Shown here piece after piece: positions 22,873 through 32,259 of a DNA stretch of 64,000 nt. A model generated the notes under the pieces. The model was not told where the DNA came from and made no database searches. It was given only the letters and a program-made list of their open reading frames with translations. A program made the translations under genes and the position numbers. This DNA is from JADJEK01 sp052034255 (GTDB taxonomy: Bacteria > Planctomycetota > B15-G4 > JADJEK01): the NCBI GenBank assembly GCA_052034255.1, contig JBPOIU010000022.1, forward strand, positions 25,554-89,553, read 5' to 3'. How positions within the stretch are numbered: the stretch's first letter is position 1; each line of letters starts with the position of its first letter.

Positions 22873-24342
22873 TCAATCCGCGGAAGCCGTCGCCGGATCG
22901 AATTGGAGCTGGTCGTTGAGGGCGCGGGCGCGCAGCGCTTCCACGTGGTCGACGGCCGCGCTCGTCCAAGCGAATGCCAGCGCATAGACGATCGCGAGCA
23001 TCCACAACATCCGCCGGGCACCGGCCAGCACGCCGCCGGTCGTCCCCCCCACGCCGCCGCCGAACACGAACGGCAGCGACGCCAACGGCAACGCGAGCAG
23101 CGCCGGATGCGGAGCGCCGAGCACGTCGAGGAAGTCATCGCCGCGATCGAACGGCCACGTGCGGGTCACCCCGAGGAACAGCAACGTCGCCATCGGCGCA
23201 GCCAAGGCGAGGACCGACGCCAACACCGGAACGGATCGCGAGCGCCGTGTGTTCTTCGCGGGCGGCGGCGGCGCTTGCCGGCGCGAGCGCAACGCGAACG
23301 CGAGCAGCGCGAATCCGGCGGCGCACAGGAACACGAGGTCGTGCAAGGCGCGCACGGGACGCGCTGCGTCGCCGCGCCCGAGTCCGGGAGGTTGGTCGGC
23401 GCCTGCGACCGTCGAATCACCGCGCCGCTGCGCGTCGGGGCGATTCGGGACCGGCGCCGCGTACGTCACCTCGGCCGCGACCCGCGCGTCCGAGCGCAGC
23501 AGCGTCGTCGCCGCCACGCGCTCGGCGACGCGGCGCAGGTCGGCGGTCGTCGACGCGCTCGGTGCGGCCAACGCGAACCGTTCCGCGAACGACCGCGTGA
23601 ACTCGCCGGGGCGCGTGCCCGGGCGTTGGAACGCGCGCCGCACGAGGAAGTCCCGAGCCTCGAGGTCGTCGACGCCGGCTTCGACCAACACGCGTTCCGC
23701 CGCCAACATGCGCCGCAGCGGATGTTCGTCGATCACGACGGCGCACGCGGCGCGCGTCAGCAGGTCCGCGGCTTCGGTCGTCCGCCCCGCATCGAACGCG
23801 GCGGCCGCGAGCACGAGCGGCACCGTGCCGTCGTCGGGATCGAGGTTCGCGTGAACCTGCGCGAGCGCGTCGAGGAGCGCTTCGTCCGCACGGTTCTGGA
23901 CCGTGTCGCTCGGCACCACCGCGGAGCGATGGTCACGCAACGCCGTGACGGCGAGTCCGAGGAACGCCGGCTCGTCGGGGAACGAGTCGCAGAACGTCAG
24001 CAGTTCGTCGAACGCGCGCTCGAATCCGTCGCCGATCAGGTTGGCGCGACCGAGGGCATTGGCCGCCCACGCCACCTCGGCGGCTCCGAGGCGCGTATTC
24101 ACGTCGCGCGCTTCGTCCCGCGCCAAGGATTCGAAGCGTTCCGCGAGTGCCGCGTAGCCCGCTTCGTCGTCCAGCGTCAACCGCTGGTGTCCGGGCGCGC
24201 AGGCGGCGAACGCGCGCTTCGTGGCCTCGTACGCGCGCGAGGCCGCCGACGACGCCAGCGCGAACGACGCGCCGACGCATGCCGCCAGGAGAACCCACCC
24301 GGCCGCGACGAAGCGGCGATCGCGCGTTCCAAAAGCTCCCAT
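22873..24342 (-). CDS. Hypothetical membrane protein with large helical domain, 489 aa
   Basis: A 489-residue protein with one N-terminal membrane helix (~13-32, FVAAGWVLLAACVGASFALA), a large helical, TPR-like extracytoplasmic region (~40-290), and four or five membrane helices in the C-terminal third (HDLVFLCAAGFALLAFALRS, PVLASVLALAAPMATLLFLG, RRMLWMLAIVYALAFAWTS). A Pro-rich segment (APPPPAK) separates two of these helices. I do not recognise the family. The ATG at 24342 is chosen because it places the hydrophobic helix near the N terminus; no ribosome-binding site is evident. It is divergent from the adenylate cyclase gene, 89 bases away. Confidence 0.7.
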   Translation of the reverse strand: MGAFGTRDRRFVAAGWVLLAACVGASFALASSAASRAYEATKRAFAACAPGHQRLTLDDEAGYAALAERFESLARDEARDVNTRLGAAEVAWAANALGRANLIGDGFERAFDELLTFCDSFPDEPAFLGLAVTALRDHRSAVVPSDTVQNRADEALLDALAQVHANLDPDDGTVPLVLAAAAFDAGRTTEAADLLTRAACAVVIDEHPLRRMLAAERVLVEAGVDDLEARDFLVRRAFQRPGTRPGEFTRSFAERFALAAPSASTTADLRRVAERVAATTLLRSDARVAAEVTYAAPVPNRPDAQRRGDSTVAGADQPPGLGRGDAARPVRALHDLVFLCAAGFALLAFALRSRRQAPPPPAKNTRRSRSVPVLASVLALAAPMATLLFLGVTRTWPFDRGDDFLDVLGAPHPALLALPLASLPFVFGGGVGGTTGGVLAGARRMLWMLAIVYALAFAWTSAAVDHVEALRARALNDQLQFDPATASAD

Positions 24343-24431
24343 ACGGCTGGCTATGCTACGCGGCCCGCGCGCACCCCGGAAGGCATGCGCGGCAGCGACC
24401 CGTGACCCGCGAGACGACGACACCCGGACCG

Positions 24432-26594
24432 ATGATCACGCTCACACCTACTCGCATCGGTCTCGTGCTCGGGGCCACCGCCGGCATGATCGCGGCTCTG
24501 CTCGGCCAGACGTCGCTGATCCAGCGCATCGAGGCCAAGCCCTACGACGTCCTCGTGTCCGCCTTCGCGCGCCCGGAACTCGGCGCGACGTCGCGCGTGA
24601 AGGTGTTGCTGTACACCGACGACGACGTGCAGATCTTCAAGCGCGAGTACCCGGAGCTGCGCTATCCGCCGCCGCGCTCGTTCTACGCGGACGTCATGGA
24701 GCAGATCCGCGGCATCGGCGTCGAGCCCGGCGCGTTCGTCTTCGACATCATCATGTCCGAGAGCTCGAACATCCCCGGCGACGACGAGGTGTTCGCGACG
24801 GCGGTCCGAAAGGCCGGCAACGTCGCGATGGCGATGGCCGTCTTCCCGCCGGGGGCGGCCGAGGGCACGACGCTCGATGCCGGAACGGACACGCCACCGG
24901 AACCGCTGCCCGCTCCCGCGCGCATCGAGCTCTACGGCGCTCCGGATGCGCTGCCGCTCGTGACCAATGCGCAGCTACCGATGCCGGCGGTGCAAGACGC
25001 CGTCGCCCGCTTCGGGAACGCGTACGTGAAGGTCGACCGCGGCGACCTGCTGCGCACGATGCCGATCGCGTTCCGTTACCTCGACACGATCACCCCGTCG
25101 CTGCCCGTCGCAGCGGTGATGGCGTATTCCGGCGATTCGTCGCTCGCGCTCGAGAAGCGCACGCTGCGCCGCTTCGCCGGCATCGACGTCCCGGTCGTCG
25201 ACGGCAAGCTGCTCGTCAACTTCCGCGGGCCGCGCGGCACGTTCCCCACGGCCTCGCTGACGAGCGCGTTGGCCCTGAAGCCGAGCGCTGCCGGCGAAGC
25301 CTGGCGCCAATCCCTGCGCAAGGGCGACATCGTCGTGATCGGCGCGAACGTCACCGGCCATCCCGACGTCCAAGCGACTCCGGTCGACGAGAGCCTCCCC
25401 GGTCCGGAGTTCATCGCGACCGTCATCGACAACCTGCTGCGTGGCGACGCACGGTCGCGATTGCCTGGTTGGTTGAACTTCCTGATCCCGATCGTGCTCG
25501 GCGCGACCGTCGGTCTGACCGCCGTGCTCGCGAGCCGCAAGCGTTCGGCGCTGGTGCTCGTCCTGCCGCTCGTGCTCGCCTATTTCGGCATCGTCGCGCT
25601 GGCGTTCGCGAACGGGTTGGTCCTCGACGTCGTGACCCCGTTCTCCGGCGCCGCGCTCGCCTACACCGGCTCCGCGCTGTACCTGTTCAACACCGAAGGC
25701 AAGAAGCGCCGTGAGATCCGGCAGTCGTTCTCGCGCTACCTCGCGCCCGAGGTGGTGACGACGCTCGAAGAACATCCGGAGCAACTGCGCCTCGGCGGCG
25801 AACGTCGCGAGATGACGATCCAGTTCTCCGATCTCGCGGGCTTCACGGGCTTCTCCGAGCGCATGAAGCCGGAAGAGCTCGTGACGTTCCTGAACGAGTA
25901 CCTGACCGCGATGACGGACATCATCCTGGATCACCAGGGCGTCATCGACAAGTACCTCGGCGACGCGATCATGGCGTTCTGGGGCGCGCCGATCCCGCGC
26001 GAGGACCACGCGCGTCTCGCGTTGTCCGCGGTCGCGCATTGCCAACAACGACTGCAGAAGTTCGTCGAGGAGAAGAGCCAGCTCGGCCTGCCGAAGCTGA
26101 TGGCGCGCACCGGCATCAACACCGGTCACGTCGTCGTCGGCAACATGGGCAGCAACCGCCGCTTCGACTACACGGTCATGGGCGATTCGGTGAATCTCGC
26201 GTCGCGACTCGAAGGCGCGAACAAGTTCTTCGACAGCATCGTGATGGTCACGGACGCGACGCTCGCCGCCGCCGGCGAAGGCGCGGCAATCGTGCGCCCG
26301 CTCGGCCGTTTACGCGTGAAGGGCAAGAACGAGCCGGTCGGCGTCCACGAATTGCTCGGAGCCGGCGGCGCCCTCGAGACGTCGCTGCCGGCCTGGGCCG
26401 CGACGTTTGGCGAAGGCCTCGCGCTGTTCCAGAAGGGCGAGTTCAAGAAAGCCGCGGCGACCTTCGAACGCAGCCACGCCGCGCGCCCGGGGGGCGACCC
26501 CGTCTCGCAGCGCTACATCAAGTTGTGCGAGGAGTACCGCGTCAAGTACGCCGCCGGCGACTTCGACGGCATCATCACATTGACCGAGAAATGA
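24432..26594 (+). CDS. CHASE2-sensor adenylate/guanylate cyclase, class III
   Basis: A 720-residue signalling protein. It has an N-terminal membrane helix (~7-27), an extracytoplasmic CHASE2 sensor (~35-330, with FVFDIIMSE and KLLVNFRGPRGTFPTASL), then three membrane helices at ~335-430. The class III cyclase catalytic domain follows at ~460-640: IQFSDLAGFTGFSERM with the first metal-binding Asp, KYLGDAIMAFWGAP with the second, and DYTVMGDSVNLASRLEG. A short TPR-like tail (~650-720) follows. It should convert ATP, or possibly GTP, to the cyclic nucleotide in the cytoplasm in response to an envelope signal. It is followed by envelope-protein genes on the same strand. The ATG at 24432 has only a weak upstream ribosome-binding site. 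Confidence 0.93.
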   Translation: MITLTPTRIGLVLGATAGMIAALLGQTSLIQRIEAKPYDVLVSAFARPELGATSRVKVLLYTDDDVQIFKREYPELRYPPPRSFYADVMEQIRGIGVEPGAFVFDIIMSESSNIPGDDEVFATAVRKAGNVAMAMAVFPPGAAEGTTLDAGTDTPPEPLPAPARIELYGAPDALPLVTNAQLPMPAVQDAVARFGNAYVKVDRGDLLRTMPIAFRYLDTITPSLPVAAVMAYSGDSSLALEKRTLRRFAGIDVPVVDGKLLVNFRGPRGTFPTASLTSALALKPSAAGEAWRQSLRKGDIVVIGANVTGHPDVQATPVDESLPGPEFIATVIDNLLRGDARSRLPGWLNFLIPIVLGATVGLTAVLASRKRSALVLVLPLVLAYFGIVALAFANGLVLDVVTPFSGAALAYTGSALYLFNTEGKKRREIRQSFSRYLAPEVVTTLEEHPEQLRLGGERREMTIQFSDLAGFTGFSERMKPEELVTFLNEYLTAMTDIILDHQGVIDKYLGDAIMAFWGAPIPREDHARLALSAVAHCQQRLQKFVEEKSQLGLPKLMARTGINTGHVVVGNMGSNRRFDYTVMGDSVNLASRLEGANKFFDSIVMVTDATLAAAGEGAAIVRPLGRLRVKGKNEPVGVHELLGAGGALETSLPAWAATFGEGLALFQKGEFKKAAATFERSHAARPGGDPVSQRYIKLCEEYRVKYAAGDFDGIITLTEK

Positions 26595-26706
26595 ACCCGA
26601 CTTGCGACGGCGTACGCGCGTCGGCGTCCACAACATGGAGTCAGCCGGTGCGCAACTCGGCCCGGTCGCGCTCTAGAATCCGCCCGCCTCGCTCACGGAG
26701 ATCTCG

Positions 26707-27207
26707 ATGAGTCCACGTCCCATGTTCTCCACGTTCGGCGCGGTCTGCGCCCTGTTGTGCATCGCGGGCGCGCTCGCACAGACCCCGGCGCCGACCTTCG
26801 CACCGGGCACCCAAGCCCGCGTCACGGTTTCGACCGCGGTCCTACGCGCGCAGCCGCGGTCGTTGTCGGCTTCCGTCAAGCAACTGGCGGGCGGCGACAC
26901 GGTCGAGATCATCGAAGCGCAGAGCCCGTGGTACCGCGCCCGCGCCCAGGGCACCGAAGGCTACATCCACGGTTCGGCACTGCTCGACGCGAAGTCGTAC
27001 AGCGTCGCCGTCGGTACCGGCGCGACCGGCGTGACCTACGCCGAACGCACCGCCGCGGCGCGTGGGTTCAACCCGAAGGTCGAAGAGCAGCACCGCAAGG
27101 ACGAACCGAACCTCGACGCCGGCTACGCGCGCGTCGACCAGATCGAAGCGAAGTCGACGACGCTCGAAGCGATCCTGTCGTTCCGCAAGCAGGGAGGGCA
27201 GAACTGA
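26707..27207 (+). CDS. Secreted bacterial SH3-domain protein
   Basis: A 166-residue protein with a signal peptide (FSTFGAVCALLCIAGALAQ). A bacterial SH3 domain lies at ~38-95: ARVTVSTAVLRAQPRSLSAS, QLAGGDTVEIIEAQSPWYRA and GTEGYIHGSALL. Such domains bind cell-wall peptides or partner proteins. The last 60 residues are charged and helical (KVEEQHRKDEPNLDAGYAR). The ATG at 26707 follows GGAG. The stop overlaps the start of the M48 lipoprotein protease gene as TGATG, so the two products are probably made together, and the SH3 protein may be an accessory or substrate-presenting factor. Confidence 0.88.
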   Translation: MSPRPMFSTFGAVCALLCIAGALAQTPAPTFAPGTQARVTVSTAVLRAQPRSLSASVKQLAGGDTVEIIEAQSPWYRARAQGTEGYIHGSALLDAKSYSVAVGTGATGVTYAERTAAARGFNPKVEEQHRKDEPNLDAGYARVDQIEAKSTTLEAILSFRKQGGQN

Positions 27208-28178
27208 TGAACACGCGCACCCTGTTGCTCGGTTCGAGTGCGATCGCGGCCGTGGCGTTGGTCGTCGCCGGTTGCGGCGGTGATGGAAGCGGGGGCGGCG
27301 GCCTGCTGAAGGGCGCCGGCGATCTCGCGACCGCGGTGACCGGTGACGAGCGGTACTCCGAGATCGGCGACACGCTCGCGCGCACGATCACGGACTACAA
27401 CGACCTGTTGCCGTCCGAGGAGCACTACATCGGTCGCGCAGTCGCCGCGCAGGTGCTGGTCGAACCGCGTTATCCCGTGCGTCCCGCGGATGCGCTGACG
27501 GACTACGTCGCGCTGGTCGGGCAGAACGTGGCGCAGAGCGTGGACTTCGTGCGCCAGACGTACAAGGGCTACCGCTTCACGGTGCTCGAGTCGGACGAGC
27601 TGAACGCGTTCGCGACCCCGGGCGGATTCGTGTTCATCACGACGGGACTGCTGAAGCAGACCCGGAGCGAAGACGAACTCGCGGGCATCCTGGCCCACGA
27701 GATCGCGCACGTCACGCTGAAGCACGGCCTCTCGTCGGTCAACCAGAGCAACTTCGTGCAGGCCGGCCAACTCGGGCTGAACCTCTACAAGGACGAGAAG
27801 TTCAAGGACGACCCGAAGAAGCGCGCCAAGTTCGAGGAGAAGCTCGGCGAGATCTCGAAGGTGTTCGGCAAGAGCTGCGACGAGGTCGCGTTCACGCTGC
27901 TGTCGGGCGGCTACGGCGCCGACAAGGAGCGCGCCGCCGACGAACTCGCGATCCGATTGGTCGCCGCGGCGGGCTACGCGCCGACCGCATTGTCGACCGT
28001 CCTCGATCGCCTGCCCGAACAGAAGGGCGCCGGGGGTTGGCTCGACACCCACCCCTCCGGCCATTCGCGCGCCGCCGATCTGCATGGCCAGGAAGGTGGC
28101 GTCGCCAGCGCCACGACGCCGGCCGCTGTCGCTCAGCGCACGCAACGCCATGCGGCGGCGCTGAAGGCCCTGCAATGA
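27207..28178 (+). CDS. M48-family metalloprotease lipoprotein
   Basis: A 323-residue zinc protease of the M48/BepA-LoiP type. A lipoprotein signal peptide ends at VVAGC (Cys ~22). The zinc motif HEIAH is at 164-168, preceded by ELAGIL and followed by VTLKHGL. The third ligand lies in ERAADELA at ~240-248. NAFATPGGFVFITTGLL upstream of the motif is typical of the family, as is the late HPSGHSRAADL. M48 lipoproteins degrade or refold misassembled envelope proteins. AGGGAGGG upstream of the ATG and the 1-nt overlap with the SH3 gene support one operon. Confidence 0.93.
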   Translation: MNTRTLLLGSSAIAAVALVVAGCGGDGSGGGGLLKGAGDLATAVTGDERYSEIGDTLARTITDYNDLLPSEEHYIGRAVAAQVLVEPRYPVRPADALTDYVALVGQNVAQSVDFVRQTYKGYRFTVLESDELNAFATPGGFVFITTGLLKQTRSEDELAGILAHEIAHVTLKHGLSSVNQSNFVQAGQLGLNLYKDEKFKDDPKKRAKFEEKLGEISKVFGKSCDEVAFTLLSGGYGADKERAADELAIRLVAAAGYAPTALSTVLDRLPEQKGAGGWLDTHPSGHSRAADLHGQEGGVASATTPAAVAQRTQRHAAALKALQ

Positions 28179-28309
28179 CGCATCGCAGCCAAAACCGCCC
28201 GCATCCCCGAACGCCCGCGGTTCGTACCTGATCCCGGCGCGCGGCTCGGCGATCCGAGGTCGCGCGCGAAGAACAAGCTCGCTCCTCGTTCGAAAGGAAT
28301 GGAGAAGAC

Positions 28310-28909
28310 ATGAATCGCAGACTCATCACCGCGGCGCTCGCCGGCCTGTCGCTCGTCGCGACCGGATCCGCTTTGGCGCAGAACCGCGGGAACAACGACG
28401 ATGCGGCCCGCCGCGCCGCCGCCGGCCGTAAGGCGCAAGCCGACAAGACCGCGGACGACGCCGCGCGTCGCGCCCAGGCCGAGCGCGCCAAGGCTGGCCG
28501 TGAGGCCGATCAAGCGCAGGACGAAGCCGCCCGCCGCGCGCAGGCCGAGCGTGAGAAGAATGCCCGCCGCGCCGACAGCGCCGGCGACACCGATGCCGAG
28601 CGTCGCGCCAACGCCGAGCGCGCGAACGGCGACGCCGAGACCAAGCGCCGTGGCCTCGAGCGCGCGCGGTTGGTCCATCAGCGCAACGTCACGCTGCGCC
28701 AAGCGAAGCTCGCCCGCCTGCGCGCCATCGCGACGCAGAAGAACGATGCCGAGATGCTGAAGCGGATCGAGCGCCTGGAAGCGAAGCAGCGTGAGTTGGA
28801 CCAGCGCCGTCGGCAGAAGCAGCAGGCCGACGAAGCCGAGCTGCAGCGCGGCGAGCCCACGCGCGAAGCGCCGGCCACGCGCGAGCAGCCGGCCACGCGC
28901 GGCAACTGA
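28310..28909 (+). CDS. Secreted Ala/Arg-rich coiled-coil protein
   Basis: A 199-residue protein with a clear signal peptide ending ATGSALAQ. The mature part is almost entirely charged helix: repeated DDAARRAQAERAK-like units from residue 30 to 110, then a leucine-containing coiled coil (LVHQRNVTLRQAKLARLRAI, MLKRIERLEAKQRELDQ) and a short TREAPATREQPATR tail. No enzyme motif is visible. It may be a periplasmic structural or tethering protein. The ribosome-binding site (AAGGAATGGAGAAG) is strong. It lies between the M48 protease gene and a small lipoprotein gene on the same strand. Confidence 0.82.
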   Translation: MNRRLITAALAGLSLVATGSALAQNRGNNDDAARRAAAGRKAQADKTADDAARRAQAERAKAGREADQAQDEAARRAQAEREKNARRADSAGDTDAERRANAERANGDAETKRRGLERARLVHQRNVTLRQAKLARLRAIATQKNDAEMLKRIERLEAKQRELDQRRRQKQQADEAELQRGEPTREAPATREQPATRGN

Positions 28910-28944
28910 CCCATCATCACGATCCGAAACGGAGGAGATATCGC

Positions 28945-29166
28945 ATGAAGATCCGCAAGTTCGCGCAGGGCGTCGCCGCTGCGCTGGCGTTCCTGCCCCT
29001 CACGGCCTGTGAGAACAAGTTCTTCGAGAGCCCGGACGTGGACGTCGTCGTCCCGACCGAGGCGCAAGCTCAGGCCGAAGCGGAGCAGTCGATCACCGCG
29101 GACAACGCGTCCGCCGAGCTCGACGCCCTCGAGAAGGAAATCGAAGCCGACGCCGCCGAGAATTGA
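28945..29166 (+). CDS. Small acidic lipoprotein, 73 aa
   Basis: A 73-residue protein with a lipoprotein signal peptide: MKIRKFAQGVAAALAFLPLTAC, with Cys at ~22 in the lipobox LTAC. The mature peptide of about 50 residues is very acidic and helical (AEAEQSITADNASAELDALE). Its size and helical nature recall Lpp-like small lipoproteins, but it lacks a C-terminal Lys for peptidoglycan attachment. A strong ribosome-binding site (GGAGGAG) precedes the ATG. It is the last gene of the plus-strand group, and an intrinsic terminator begins 21 bases after its stop. Confidence 0.85.
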   Translation: MKIRKFAQGVAAALAFLPLTACENKFFESPDVDVVVPTEAQAQAEAEQSITADNASAELDALEKEIEADAAEN

Positions 29167-29187
29167 TCGGCGACGAGTTCGTCGAAC

Positions 29188-29230
29188 CACACGGGCCGGA
29201 CGCCCCTGCGTCCGGCCCGTGTGCGTTTTT
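29188..29230 (+). terminator. Strong intrinsic (rho-independent) terminator
   Basis: A perfect 16-bp stem, CACACGGGCCGGACGC at 29188-29203 pairing with 29208-29223, with a 4-nt loop CCCT. After CG comes a run of five T at 29226-29230. It lies directly after the small lipoprotein gene and should end the cyclase-to-lipoprotein transcript(s). It is the clearest terminator in the window. Confidence 0.92.
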
Positions 29231-29355
29231 CGGCGCGCGTCCGACGCGCGGCGGTCGGAGCGGCAGGACAGCGCACTTCCTCGGCGTCTCGTGGCCGCGT
29301 ACTCTCCTGCGCCTCCCCCCGCCGAACTCGCAATCCGCAGGACATCGACGACCGG

Positions 29356-32199
29356 ATGACTCCCTCGAAACCCGCCGCCAAGGCGCCGACCTGGAGACGC
29401 TGGATCGCGGCCGCGCTCGTCGCCGCCGGCTGGCTCGGACTCGGCAAGGCGCAAGTCGACGTCGATGCCCCCAGTGAAACCTCGCATGCGCGTGGGACCT
29501 TTTGGAGCGCGCAAGACGCCGCTGGCGCGGGCTTGCGCGTACCGGCGAAGGACCGCGGGTTCGTCCTGACGCAGGGTCAGCGCATCCGCTTCGGACCGGA
29601 AGACGACGGAGTCCGACGGATCGACACGGTTCGCGTGCTCGCGGAGCGCATGACCGAAGCGTCCGCGCTCGACCTGACCGCGCGCGGATCCGAAGCCGGC
29701 CGCGTGCGCCTACGCCTGACGCCTTCGTACACGTGGGGTCTGGCGTTCTTGCGCGAGGCGAGCGGCGCGGCCCCGAAGAACCTCGCCCAACGCACCGACG
29801 TCGAACTCGCCGGTGCTCTGTTCCAGCCGGTCGAGCTGTCGTTGCGATTGGCCGAGACGGCGCTCGACGCCGAAGTGAATCGCGTGCCGCAGTTGCACTG
29901 CGAGCCCGTCGACGGAAGCGCCGGAGACCTGACGTTCGACGCGGCGACGGGCCCGGTGCGAGTCTTGCAGCTCGAAGTCTCGGGAACGCAGGGCCAAAGC
30001 CGCTTCACTTGGACCGATGACTTGAAGGCGCTCCCGGCCACCAGCGCGGTCGCGTCGTTCGCGTTCGGCCTCGGTCGTGGTGCGCTGGCGTTCGCGTTCG
30101 CCGCGGTCGTGTTGCTCGGTTTCTGCGGCCGACGGCCGGATCGTGCGGCGCTGGTCGCCGCGACGTTGCGGGCGGTCACGCTGCCCGCGCTCGCATGCGT
30201 TTCCGCATGGTTCACGACGTCGAGCGCGCCGCACCCGCCCGCCGCATTGCTGCTGTTGCTCGCGCTGCCGTCGTTTGGCTCAGCGCTGTTCGCGTTGCGC
30301 GCGGCGCTCGCCGTGCCGACGCCCGCCGAGCCGGCCGCGCGCCGCGTCCCCGCGGTCGTTTGCGTCGCGGTGTTCTTCGCTCTCACCGCGTTCGCGGCCA
30401 AGATCGAGTTCGCGCACGAAACCGCTCGCGTCGAACCCCTGCGCGAAGACCTGCGCCTGGCCGCAGCTGCGGACGACGGTCGCTTCGAATTGCGCGACGG
30501 GGTGCGCCTGAACGCGGCGACGCATCTCGCGGTCCGCAACGCGCATCGCGATTTCGCGTTGGATGGCACGGTGGCTCTGGCTCCGGGTGCCGTGCTCGAG
30601 GTCCGCGCGCGCAATCGGCGCGGCGAAGGCGTCGCGCTGTTGCTGTCGGCCGATCCTGCGATCGAGACGTCGTTCGTCCGCATCGAGGAAGACGCGCTGA
30701 CCCGCATCGGCACGCGCTCCGGCGCCGTGGCGGCCCGCGACGCGTTGCGCTTGCGCATCGATGCGCGCGGCCGCTCCTTCGAAGCCCGCATCGGCGACAC
30801 GGTGGTCGCTCGCGCCGAGGAAGTCCTGTTCCCGCGCGGCGATTACGAACTGCTCGCGATGACCGGCGCCGCCGAAGTCCGTGCGCTGTCCATCACGCCG
30901 GTCGAATCGTCGGCGCCGGACGCCGACCTGTCGTTCGCGCGGCTGCGAGCGGCAGTCGTCCCGTTCGTGCTGGCGCTGGTCACAGCCGTGCTGCTCGCCT
31001 TCCTCGCGCGCGGTTCGTTGCTGCACGGACCGGCCGGACTCGTCGTGGGTGCGGCGAGCACGGTGCCATGGTTGCTCACCCGGCTCGACGGCGAAGTCGG
31101 CGAAGCCGCTCGCGGCGGCACCGCCCTACTCGCGGCGGCGGCCTCCACGCTGCTCGTGTTCCTCGCCGGCATGGTGCGCGTGCGTGCGGCCGGAGTGGTC
31201 CGGTTCTATGCGGTGTTCGCGGTCGCGATCGGACTCGGGGCCCTGTCGTTCCGCACGTTGACGGCGCGCCACTGGCCCCCCGACGTCGCGCGCATGAATG
31301 CGTTCACGGCCGTCGAATGGGACGGCGACCGCATCGAGGGCAAACTGCTGCATGCGTGGCATCCGCTGCTGCGGCGCTGGAATCCGTGGGTCACCGACCA
31401 CCGCCTGCGGCGCAGTCATCACGAACTGCGGAAGCCCGCGGGAACGCGGCGCATCCTGTTCCTCGGGACGTCGAGCACGTTCGGCTACGGCACCCGCGAC
31501 GCGTATGGCGCTCTGCTCGGCGAGCGCTTGGCCAAGGACCCCGCGGGCGCACCGATCGCACCCGTCGAAGTGCTGATCGGCGCCTACCCCGGCTCGAGCG
31601 GCATTCGGCAATTCCACTTCCTCGAGCAGGTGGGCCTGCAGTTCGCTCCGGACATCGTGTGCCTGAGCCTCTACTACAACGATGCCCCTGGGCTCACCCA
31701 GTTCGACGAACCGGCGTACCTCGAGCGGATCCGTGCTCCGGAGTACCGGCGCTCCCTGTTCGACGACCTGCGGGTGCGCCGCGCGATCACAGCAGGTGAA
31801 CCCCGCTTCACGGCGATGAACATCGCGTACTGCAAGGACCCGACGAAGAGCCCGACGTGGGACCCGGCATGGGGCGAAGAGCCCGCGCGCATCTTCGAGG
31901 GCGTCCTGCGCCGCTTCGGCGCGCTGTCGCGCGAGCAAGGATTCCGCCTCGTGCTGATCAAGGAACCCGTGCGCGGCAACGGTCCACGCTTGTGGAAGCC
32001 CGAGTTCTACGCCGCGATGGAACGCGTCGGTCAGGAGTTCGGAGCCGTCGTCGTCGACCCGTCACCCGCTCTGCAACGTGCGGGCGGGGCCTCGCTGTTC
32101 ATGGACGAAGTCCATCCATTCGGCAGCGGCCATGCGGTGATGGCAGACGTCCTCGAGCCGATCCTGCGCGAGGAGCTGCGCCAGCTCGACGCGCGCTGA
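29356..32199 (+). CDS. Large membrane protein with C-terminal SGNH/GDSL hydrolase domain
   Basis: A 947-residue protein. An N-terminal membrane helix at ~15-32 is followed by a beta-rich region. There are several membrane helices at ~230-370, a second extracytoplasmic beta-rich segment (~380-525, LamG/concanavalin-like appearance), more helices at ~530-640, and a C-terminal SGNH hydrolase domain at ~695-947. The domain shows block I GTSSTFGYG near 704-712 with the nucleophile Ser, a block with LSLYYND, and block V DEVHP near 916. SGNH enzymes remove acetyl or acyl groups from glycans or lipids. The fusion to a polytopic membrane part suggests envelope polymer modification. The substrate is unknown. 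The start is preceded by AGGA 16 bases upstream, so it is only moderately certain. Confidence 0.82.
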   Translation: MTPSKPAAKAPTWRRWIAAALVAAGWLGLGKAQVDVDAPSETSHARGTFWSAQDAAGAGLRVPAKDRGFVLTQGQRIRFGPEDDGVRRIDTVRVLAERMTEASALDLTARGSEAGRVRLRLTPSYTWGLAFLREASGAAPKNLAQRTDVELAGALFQPVELSLRLAETALDAEVNRVPQLHCEPVDGSAGDLTFDAATGPVRVLQLEVSGTQGQSRFTWTDDLKALPATSAVASFAFGLGRGALAFAFAAVVLLGFCGRRPDRAALVAATLRAVTLPALACVSAWFTTSSAPHPPAALLLLLALPSFGSALFALRAALAVPTPAEPAARRVPAVVCVAVFFALTAFAAKIEFAHETARVEPLREDLRLAAAADDGRFELRDGVRLNAATHLAVRNAHRDFALDGTVALAPGAVLEVRARNRRGEGVALLLSADPAIETSFVRIEEDALTRIGTRSGAVAARDALRLRIDARGRSFEARIGDTVVARAEEVLFPRGDYELLAMTGAAEVRALSITPVESSAPDADLSFARLRAAVVPFVLALVTAVLLAFLARGSLLHGPAGLVVGAASTVPWLLTRLDGEVGEAARGGTALLAAAASTLLVFLAGMVRVRAAGVVRFYAVFAVAIGLGALSFRTLTARHWPPDVARMNAFTAVEWDGDRIEGKLLHAWHPLLRRWNPWVTDHRLRRSHHELRKPAGTRRILFLGTSSTFGYGTRDAYGALLGERLAKDPAGAPIAPVEVLIGAYPGSSGIRQFHFLEQVGLQFAPDIVCLSLYYNDAPGLTQFDEPAYLERIRAPEYRRSLFDDLRVRRAITAGEPRFTAMNIAYCKDPTKSPTWDPAWGEEPARIFEGVLRRFGALSREQGFRLVLIKEPVRGNGPRLWKPEFYAAMERVGQEFGAVVVDPSPALQRAGGASLFMDEVHPFGSGHAVMADVLEPILREELRQLDAR

Positions 32200-32259
32200 T
32201 CGCCGCGCCCGCGCTCCTCACATCCACGACGACACATCGACCGACTGGGCTCGCGCGGA

